38,856 nucleotides of DNA from Didymodactylos carnosus. Lineage: Eukaryota > Rotifera > Eurotatoria > Philodinida > Philodinidae. Position numbers and translations under genes: made by a program. Location of the stretch: the NCBI GenBank assembly GCA_905250885.1, contig CAJNOQ010000930.1:1-38856 (forward strand), written 5' to 3'. Of the stretch, positions 30,016 to 38,856 are shown piece by piece; positions within the stretch are counted from its first letter, which is position 1; each line of letters begins with the position of its first letter. The notes beneath the pieces are model-generated. The model saw nothing but the letters and a program-made list of their open reading frames with translations, searched no databases and had not been told where the DNA came from.

Positions 30016-31136
30016 CTTTTAAAATTCTAATCGAAACAAAGTAAAACAGAATAGTTTTGAACAAACCGATTAAGAAAGAAACTGATAACTACTGTAAAAA
30101 GCGAAATTACCTTGATAAAATATTCCTTTTTAATGTGTTAATAGTATTTAGATAAGTCAAAGTGTTGAAATTATTTCGATTCGCATTACTGAAATGACAA
30201 ATAGTCGGCTTCATAACCAACGTTCTATTTGTTGAAGAGAGACTGGCAGTTGCACAGAAAGTAGTAAATAAACATAATTTATCACAGATAGTTTTGAAAC
30301 TTCAATATTACGATTATATTTTTATACATAAACGTTTTGCCAATGCTAAATGAAATAATGTTTGTAATATGATCTAAATAATATGTAGCAACAATTAATA
30401 AGCCAATTTTATACCGTTCATCAATTTTGACGGCAAACTCTGTAGTCACCTTGCATTTCACCTAAAACTTTGGTAAAATAACAGTGCTAGTCAATGATTT
30501 ATACATCAATTTGTAACTCTAAAAAAAGGTCTATCCTTTATAAAACACCATTTTTTTAATCATAAACTTGAAAAAAAATCTATACCACAGCGAAGCATCC
30601 AAATATTCTGAATACATTTTACACGATCAACACTCAAGTATCTCTGAGTCTACTACAAAAGTCAACTATCGTTCTTGAGATGAAAGAGATATAAAAATAT
30701 TTTTTGCATTTTGTAGTATATCAAATAACTCGAAATCAACAAAAGAGCTAATATCTGAGCAAGTCTTAATTTAATTAATTAATTTTTCATTAATTTGAAA
30801 CTAAGCTTTGGAAATATTTATTAAAGATGGTATATCTGAGAGTGCATACGATTTCTCAGATAAATGCGGATACGACGAAAGTCAGATCAAGCATATTCCT
30901 TTCCGTTGCCAATAATTTTTGAAAATAGTTTATACAATAGATACATCTATGAAATATCATACAAAACAAGACAAAAGAAAAAACAATGAATCTACAAGTT
31001 TATCGTTCATTCTAATAAAAATTTGTCCAACTTTAACATGTACAAACAATACAGTGAGAAAAAGAGAATAAAAAGCCATAATATATAACCGAACTATCTG
31101 AAGATGACTATAATTTACACACATTGCTCGATTGTT

Positions 31137-34100
31137 TCACCAAGCAATTTCAACATTTGAAAATATATAATTATCCGCTTGTTGCATAATGGAATCAAAA
31201 CGATCAAATAACTAGAAAAGTAAAATAAAATGACAACAATTGCTCTAATGAAATAAATTGAAATCTTGTTCAATTTTAAAATGACAGTTGATGTATTTTG
31301 TAACTGTACTTGATACATTGATTACACTAGTTTATAACAGTAATAAAGAATAATTACCTCTTGTAACCACGCTGAATCACCACAGATAGCGCTAATTAAG
31401 TCAGCCGCATCAGCATTTGGATTCAGTTCTTGTAATTGAGAAACCTGTAATCAAATATAGTTAAGGGAAGAACGTTGAATAGATTCTTTCCTTACTTTTG
31501 TTTGTGCATTATAAAATAAATGAAATATATGATGTTTCAAAGCGTGAGCTGTACTTGCCATTGCTGCAATGTCTTCACAAACATAAACTTCCTTTGAGAG
31601 AAAAGCAAATACCTAATGATTAGCCTAGCACTAATGAGATTATAAACATATTACTAGTGGTTGTAAAGGTTGTTCATTCTCTTTTAAATTTTCTGAATCA
31701 TATTGGCATCCATGAAAACGTAATGTATGTGAAACAGGTTGTGTTTTGTCCTCGGTTACCTAAACGATAGAGACTCTTAGCTACTAAATTAGCAAAATAC
31801 TGCTTTCGAGCATACTTGACAATGCAGTTGTGGACGCTGTTGTTCGATAACATCCAATAAAGAATATTTGGCAACATAACACTGTAAATAAAAAGTATTT
31901 AATTATTTATATTAGCAAAATAAGAATGAATAGTTTCTATCAGTACAATCTCATGACTGACAGTCTGATCGTGGGATTTTTACAAAATGCTTCTAAAAGA
32001 TCATTATGGTAAAAATTATGACGTTATTGCATAGATACACAAGAGAGCAGATAAAAAAATGCCTTGAAATCTATGAGATTAAGATTAAACTTATAGACCT
32101 ACTGCACACGATTTTTCGAAACGAAAGTGTATCTGTTGACTAGGATATACAAAATAGTTCTATTGAGATATGCATTACAATTAGAATGTGAGACCGTACT
32201 GTCTTCTTGTTTGTCCTATTGAAGAACAGCATTAAAAAAAGAAACAGAGTCAACAAATTGTGAAATATGAAAACATACCGGAAAAGTTTCAATTGTCTTT
32301 CTTGATTGTATAACATAATTATAACGCTGTTCTAAAATTTCATCTATTAAACGAATGTATGTTGCATATTCATCTAAAGAGAAAAAAACTCAGTAATAAT
32401 CGAGGAGTCAACTAATATTTACCATTATTTGCTTTAATTCTCGGTAAAACATCGGCATCGTAAACATGATTAACTAATACTTGTGCATAAACATCATGTT
32501 GAATACGAACAGCACTCATATGACCATGAATTCTTGAAAACATATACAGCAAAAACAATATATGTATGTTGTATACAACTTATTCAAAAAAAATGACATA
32601 TTTTCTTCGAGTTAGAGCAATCGTACTGAGCAAAAATTTCTTTAAAGTGTGTCAAAATGATAAGTTGACGAAACAAGTTTAGTTTACTTTAATTTAATAG
32701 GATGTGCTTCATTAGCTATGCGAACTACTTCTTGATTGTTATGTAAACCCTTTAATTCACATTTTAACGGTACATAATCGTCAAATACGTTTGTATAAAA
32801 CATTCCCTAGAAACAACAGCAAGATATTAGTTACAAGGTAAAAACTTATCAAATGAATTGAATTCAAGCGTATTATCCACGTTACCTTGTCGACTTAGTA
32901 ATAGCTATTACTCACGATTTTCCAACAGTGTTGTATGCAGGAAGATATGGCGTACAACTTTTCTGCTCTTAAAAGTTCTGAAGTATATAGAACTAAAATT
33001 ATCCTAACAAGTGGGCATTTTCTTATAGCTTATTCACTTGTATCGATTGTCAAATCGCGTCGTCGGAAACTGTCGATCTGTATATCGCTAAGCTTTTATA
33101 CAAAAGCTTCAACACACACGTAGCATAAAAAGGATTTATTATTTTATCTCATGTTAAGCTTTTGCAAACAAAGATTTCTTAGAAGTACACCTAAAGTGAA
33201 ATTTTATCTCCTAGGTAAAAGCATAAAGAAATGACTCACTTCATCAGTGGCTTCCCAAGCAATTTCTCCATCAGCCAAAACTGTGTCATATTTGAGTAAC
33301 AATGTTTTTGTATGAACTTTCCATATCGGAAAATGTAATAAATTAAGAAAATATCCTTTGTAAAGTAAAAATTGACCTATTTCAAATGGTATTTCAGGTC
33401 CCATTTCAGTCACTAGAAAAACAACATTAGAATGAAAGTGACTGTCTTATTTCTGTTCAGTTGATAAGACTTGCCTTCTTCACCATACGTTGTATCTGTC
33501 TCAACAGCAGCTGTCACCTGATTGTAACCATCCGTTTGTTGTCTACTATCAGAAATTATTGATTGCTGCTGTTGTTCGTTTAATTCCATTTGATGTGGCA
33601 ACACAGTTGTCTGAGACTCATTTTTATTTCGTAAATCGACTTCGGAATGCATTTGTTCATTTTTAATTCCATATGTTTCAGAATTTTGTTTGTCTATTTC
33701 CATATAAGATGGGTTTAATATACTTTAATAGAAAATAAATCACAGACCGTGCTTTAAGCTATTTTAATCAAAAACTTACGTTGTCTGTGGATTAATATTT
33801 CCTGAGTCAATAAATATGTCTTCTGCTACTGCACTTGAAGTTGACGGAGCACTTGAGTCAGCTAATAAAGCATCTGCTGCCTAGAACGTCAACAATCTTT
33901 CAGAAATTTATACGTGCATTTGGTGATACTTACTTTTTCATGTTGACTTCGGTTATTGACATGTGATAATCTTTGATCTAGAATATCTTCAGATAAAAAG
34001 CCAATTGTGCTTTGTGATGATGGAGCTTGTTGTTGGTTGTGATGATCAAATGACGGACTAACCATTTCTGTTAATTGACTAAGTATAGCTAGAATAGAAT

Positions 34101-35804
34101 GAAATACGTACAAACTATAGAATCTATTAAAACAGGCTTGTCTGAGTACCCGCAGCCGATGCTGTTGCCGGTTCAATACGATTATCGCCTATGGATGTTA
34201 TCGTTTGACTTTGTTCAAGCTCTGACGGTTGAATAACTGTCATCGTAGTTCGGCCAAGTTGATTTAACAAATGTTGTGGAAGAGTAATTGTTGTCTGAAT
34301 AAATAACAGAGCAGTAGGTATAAAAAGTTAAAGTAAAATAATACTTACAGTTCCATCCATTAAACTTGGCACAGTTTGAAGAACAGCAGTTGGAATAGTT
34401 GTATCATTACTGGTATTGTTCACTGCGTTACGAAATAAACCAGTTAAATTATTGATATACTGTTGTTGTTGATTATTAACATCACGTAACGGATCACGAT
34501 TGTTATTTTGATTTGAAAATGTAACTATTGGTTGTTGACGAGGTGTAAGCGTAATTGTTTGTGGTAAAAATGCCGTTGTTGTGTTGCTGCTATTAGCAAC
34601 AGGCAAGTTTTTTAATAGTGGATTAATTTTGACGCCTTTCGTATCATCATAAATTGGTCTTCCAATTACCATTATTTCTTCAGTCCGTGATTCATCATTC
34701 AAAATATATGTTTGATAGCCGCATGTAGAACCAATATTTGTTCCGATCATATTAGCTCCATTGCCAATATATAAATTTTCTTTTGGTTTACGTAAAACTG
34801 GTTCATTAGCCAACATTTCTAACGATGGCACTTTTTCACCAGCAAGAAATTTCAAAAATGCATTTTGAAATGAATTTTCTTTGGGATCGTAACGTATTTC
34901 AACTTAAAGACAACAAATAGAAATTTTGATATTATCGAACTGTCCACTTGTAAAAGCATCCATACATACTTGGTTTACGTTTTGGCGGTGGAGCATTAAC
35001 ACGTTGAACAGATTCTTCCACATTTTGTACATGAAATGCACTAGAATTAATCTGAACAAGAAATTAAACAATGCTAAGCACTCAAAGTAAAATTCTACGA
35101 TTGAAAAAAGTGTTATAACCATATAGTTGAAATGATCGCTTACTTTGCTTTGAAATGATGATTTATGTGATACCATTGATGGATTAACTGTTGATGGTGC
35201 AATAGGTTTTTGGGTTGTTGGTTTTGGTGCTATATGAACAGGTTGAGATATTGGTGCTGTAGCTATTGGTACGGGTGCAATTTGTAAGATTTGCTCAAGA
35301 CCGTTTGAACGCGCCAAATTATGTTCGTTAAATTGTGGAAATAACGAACCTGTAATATTAAAAAAAAAGGATGGAATAATCAGATCATAAAATTTTACGG
35401 AGATGATCCCAAGGGAAGACGTCGTAGATAAAGTTCAAATCAGCGGTGTTGTGTATGTATTTAGTTTTATTCACGATGTATATCATATATCCGTTCTCAA
35501 CATAAGAATCATCATTTTTGAACTTCGTGTTCCACAAGTAAAAGATTCTATAGGTAGCCTTTCACAAACCGTCTTGAAGTAATGCTGTAATATCTTGATC
35601 TTTATCAATGATGACATATTGATCTTGTCCCGAATCGTCTGTAATAATGAGAATCTGTTGATTTTCTGTAATATGATTTTGAAGTTGATTAATTAATTCG
35701 GCTTGATTTGAATTTCCATCTTGAATAATCACTAATTCGTTATTTCCCCCTGGTAAAACATTAGCCGTCTGCAAAACCTGCGCTGGAATAAGATTGCCAA
35801 ACAT
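31137..35804 (-). CDS. Unrecognised Gln/Asn-rich protein with conserved-looking C-terminal domain, 17 exons
   Basis: Exons: 35570-35804, 35144-35349, 34970-35051, 34349-34902, 34150-34294, 33934-34088, 33780-33880, 33475-33722, 33240-33412, 32688-32806, 32423-32532, 32279-32373, 31816-31881, 31655-31759, 31496-31591, 31358-31444, 31137-31211. Every junction keeps phase, giving 883 residues. Residues 1-575 are rich in Gln, Asn, Thr and Pro (NNQQQQYINN, NEQQQQSI, repeated IIxD runs such as ELVIIQDG and QYVIIDKDQD) and resemble the low-complexity parts of nuclear regulators. A compact stretch at about 178-200 (SFQNAFLKFLAGEKVP) stands out. Residues 576-883 look globular: EIGQFLLYKGYF, FPIWKVHTKTLLLKYD, HDVYAQVLVNHVYDADVLP, CYVAKYSLLDVIEQQRP, STAHALKHHIFHLFYNAQ, ISAICGDSAWLQELFDRFD. 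No signal peptide, membrane segment or zinc finger is visible. I could not match this to a family. Intron 8 has a GC donor. It is most likely a nuclear protein, by composition only. Confidence 0.78.
33413..33474 (-). other. GC-AG intron in the Q-rich gene
   Basis: 62-nt intron between TATGGTGAAGAAG and TGACTGAAATGG. The donor reads G|GCAAGT, otherwise a perfect consensus with C for T at position +2, and the acceptor is TTTTTCTAG. No GT at a usable position restores the frame, and the phase (1 then 2) fits the flanking exons. Confidence 0.7.
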
Positions 35805-37026
35805 TTACAATTCAAATTTAGTGTATAGATAACCAAAAGAATTCGAGTTTATCTAAAATAAAATTATCTAAAATTTCTCTGCTCTGAAGATATCTAAAAT
35901 GCAGCGGTAGCTCGGAACTTAAGTAAAAAAGACCAAGGAGATATAAACACGTTCTAAATCTTTCATTTCATTACACACTATACTATGCTCTTCACTGTCG
36001 CGGAAAAGCACCGCAAAAGGAAGTATGCTAACGGCATGGAACAAATGTGCCGATGGGGCGGTGAAAGATTAACTGGCATGCTTCAACTATGCCATTGGTA
36101 CATTTTGACTGGGCATTCGTATCAGTACATTCGTTCCATTCCGTCAGGAGAGATGTGCTGTTGGAATGCTTTTACCATGCCGTTCGTGCTACGCTTTGTG
36201 TGTGATAAAAGCAAATTTACTCTCACAATTTTTACAGCGCGCTGGAAGTGCGTTTTGATTATGACGTATGTGCGTTGGTACTTCTACAGATTCAGTACAT
36301 CCTCACTCTCACACACTATTTATAGAATATAAGTGGTCGATAAAAACATATTAGTTGCTAAGTCTATATGGGCTTTACTCCCTCAATACAGACTCACCTT
36401 TGCCACAATCCCGCAATAACAGGAAAATCAATGGTTTTTCGCCTCCAGTAGTTGTCTAAACTTACGTCTAAGGGTGACTGAACTGTGCTAATAGAAGAAC
36501 GCTTGTGCCAGTTTTAGTGTCAATGCTTTTTTTACTACACGCTTTTAGTGTACTGATTACCAATGGCACTTCCAGTGTGCTATTGGTTCTAAAGTGTGAC
36601 CATAGAATACTCTTTGGGAAAATGTGGAAGAGAGTTACAAACAAAAAAACACACATAAAGTGCCTTTTTTTGTTACCCAAACCATACTAAAAAGTACTAC
36701 ACAGAAATTGTATTCTGTTCTATTGGAGACTGAAGGTTGAGATGACTTTTGCATGCTATCTGAACACTTATACCGTACTCTTCTGCGACAGTACTGTCAA
36801 CGTTTCTGATTATTAGTGAATATCTATATATTCATATATATATACTTTGGAAATCTGAAATTTACTGTTTTTCTCACGTAATAAGAACAAAAATCCACTT
36901 TGTTTCTTTCTTCTCTGAATCAGACAATGAAAACAAACAAAGTCAACGATTACTCATAAGTTTGTGTCAAAATCAAATCCTCTTTCTGCTCTCTTCGTAA
37001 AGAAGCGATTTTTTAATCTTCAAGGG
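35805..37026. other. Upstream of Q-rich gene, no gene seen
   Basis: Contains the promoter of the minus-strand gene. Between about 35985 and 36300 composition is less AT-rich and the words ACGGCATGG (36021-36029) and its inverse CCATGCCGT (36176-36184) recur with other GGCATG/ATTCGTTCCATTCC pieces, suggesting an old repeat. A 115-codon plus-strand frame there (35985-36332) has an unconvincing translation rich in Trp, Cys and Met and is not called. Confidence 0.4.
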
Positions 37027-37338
37027 ATCGTATCACAAAAAAACTTAAGTAAAAGGGTGACTTAAGTCATGGGAAATGTAATCTTAAACTTAAGTCATTG
37101 ACGCATCTTTCGAATAGCTCAGGCATTTAACAATACTATTCGACGAAAACGACATTCTTAGGGTTAGAGAATAAATATTTCGTTATTTTGCGGTTTTTTG
37201 TCCCAAGTTTGTCACTGTTGTCAATGATTTTCAAAAAGTAAACAAATCGCCAACTTCAGTCTTTTCGTGATCCAGTTTAAGTCCCCGGACTTAAGTCGGT
37301 CTTAAACTGAGACTTAAGTTTTTTCGCGCTACGACCCC
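37027..37338. repeat. About 310-bp CTTAAG-rich inverted-repeat element
   Basis: The left end GATCGTATCACAAAAAAACT(TAAGT) and the inverted right end GGTCGTAGCGCGAAAAAACT(TAAGT) match over about 25 bp. Inside, ACTTAAGT or GACTTAAGTC-type words recur at about 37043, 37059, 37094, 37288 and 37312, with TTTAAGT variants at about 37277 and 37302. No coding frame. The structure fits a short non-autonomous inverted-repeat element; no clear target duplication seen. Confidence 0.6.
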
Positions 37339-38856
37339 CAGTACTAAAATGGGGTGGTACTGGACTACTCCCAGTATTCAGAGTAGAATAATTCACGTTG
37401 ATTAATACACGCAGTTAGTATGTAAGACAGAAATGTCGAAAAAGATAGGTAAGATGATCTAAAACGTTGATACTGGAGAAATCATCGAGTAGTTTATGTA
37501 CAATTGTAATAATATAAGTCTTTAATTACAACTAATCTTGAAAATGTAAGATTAGTTATTATATTTTGTTTGATAGGACGCTCATCAAATATAAAGTCAT
37601 TTTCTTTTGAAAAAAAAATGTTGAAAACGCCGTTACATAGATTGTTATAACTTATCTAAGGAACAACTATGTCGTTAAAATTTAAGCTATACTTGAAGAA
37701 TACGCGTAATTAATACTAAATATTAAGTATTGACTGCTGATCGAAATTTTGCTTTTGTATGGTATGATTCTGTTCAATTTTCTTGTATTATTGAGTATAT
37801 ATTCGTCTTCTTTTATATAACAGTGTAGCAAAATCGATTGCTATTCTTTGTTCTTTAATTTGAGTTCTGAGAATTTATAGAATATTTGTTACATTAACAT
37901 TGAAACAAAGAGTCTGTTTTTTATGAGTTTATAAGGATTCGAAACGACCTTGAGTTATGCACCGTAGAATCTATTTGTGACACAGTATTGGCATTATAGC
38001 ATAATACTATTTATTTGTTTCTTGTTTATTGTTTCAGCACACATTTGTGGACATAGTCGAAGATTATATGTACCAGTGCATTGTGTTTAATGCTGTTCAC
38101 GTAATATTTTCATTGTTGTTGTTCGCGCACAAGCGTCCATTCAATCATGTACGTTTTTTAACGTGTTAGAAGTAAGTAAAACATTTCTGGATATTGTTTC
38201 TATACATTGGAAGGCTTTTATTTCAAGATTAGTAATCGGTTCTTGCTACCGCTAAGACATATGCTGTCTGCACAATAGCAACAGAAACACGTCAACAATA
38301 TAATGCTGAAGAGCTATTTTTATAGGTTACCAATAAGTGTTTATAACGTTATACCAGATGTTTCTTCCATGTAGCAAGGTAGATATGTCATAAAAATTTG
38401 TCTATTTTGGTATGTTCTATCCGTTGGTAAAATTGCTTTTTCTATTAATTCAGATCCATTTTGAATGCTTTATCAGTGATTTTACAATAATAATAATTAA
38501 ACTGGCACTGATCTATCATCATCAAGTAGCAAAAATCTGAATGAAATATCGTTTCGTGATGGTCAATACAATTATGATTGTTTATTAATTGATCAATCTT
38601 CTTGACAAATCTTGAAAAATCAGAAATCAAAATGGCATAACAACGGTGATCAAATAACAACTACTACATTAAAACTGTTTTTGTACTCAGTTTTCACCAA
38701 GATCTCTTACCTTAATATTAGACGAATTACTGGACAAATTTTGAGAATTATAACAGATAAATAAAATCAAAACATTTTTTAGTTTTATTCACAATATTTC
38801 AGCCTTAACTGGTCATTATGAAGTGAAAAATAAAACTGTGAAAAATGTAAATTTAT
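37339..38856. other. Right-end intergenic sequence
   Basis: About 1.5 kb of AT-rich DNA to the window edge. No exon, RNA gene or clear repeat recognised. A 71-codon minus-strand frame at 38445-38660 has no family features. Confidence 0.5.

Larger units (their letters stand above)
29403..31136. other. Convergent 3' region between SPCS3 and the Q-rich gene
   Basis: About 1.7 kb between two convergent genes, holding both 3' UTRs, a long palindrome (29840-30015) and AT-rich sequence. Around 30465-30490 the words GCATTTCACCTAAAACTTTGG resemble the right flank of the 1.3-kb inverted-repeat element at about 19450, so a decayed relative may lie here. The open frame at 29594-29800 is not convincing. 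Confidence 0.45.

Noticed and set aside
35985-36332. 115-codon open frame on the plus strand
   Set aside because: No splice partners, odd Trp/Cys/Met-rich composition, no family resemblance; the DNA looks like an old repeat.

Overview
This is a 38.9-kb piece of an invertebrate animal nuclear genome. It is strongly AT-rich. The genes are split into many short exons by GT-AG introns, mostly about 50-80 nt with a few of 0.4-1.9 kb. Splice phases and protein similarities recalled from known families let me join exons into six multi-exon gene models, all of which keep an open frame across every junction. The compact AT-rich introns, palindromic repeat elements and splice-acceptor-like sites just before two start codons would suit a rotifer (bdelloid-like) genome. 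That assignment is an inference, not something the sequence proves.

Layout. (1) 355-703, minus: ribosomal protein S27 (two exons). (2) 1739-8091, minus: FAM135 family putative serine lipase/hydrolase, 16 exons, about 1193 aa, with an intact Ser/Asp/His set. (3) 9469-16101, plus: TDRD3-like protein with OB-fold and Tudor domain, 13 exons, about 945 aa, divergent from FAM135 across a 1.4-kb spacer. (4) 16102-21518: gene-free, repeat-rich block. It holds CACGTG-rich repeats, an assembly gap flanked by poly-G/poly-C, an inverted-repeat element and a tRNA-like A/B-box pair. (5) 21519-26530, plus: TACC-family coiled-coil protein, 11 exons, about 670 aa. (6) 28482-29402, plus: signal peptidase complex subunit 3, 5 exons, 179 aa. 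(7) 31137-35804, minus: a 17-exon gene for an 883-aa glutamine/asparagine-rich protein with a conserved-looking C-terminal third that I do not recognise. (8) 35805-38856: no gene seen; contains a CTTAAG-rich inverted-repeat element.

The genes are unrelated housekeeping and regulatory functions (translation, lipid/ester metabolism, RNA/topoisomerase biology, spindle microtubules, ER protein processing). No operon or defence-type cluster is evident. The most unusual content is the set of foldback elements: a roughly 450-bp near-perfect palindrome inside a FAM135 intron, a 175-bp palindrome just after the SPCS3 polyadenylation signal, a 1.3-kb inverted-repeat element interrupted by the assembly gap, and the CTTAAG element. 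The uncharacterised 883-aa protein is also worth attention.
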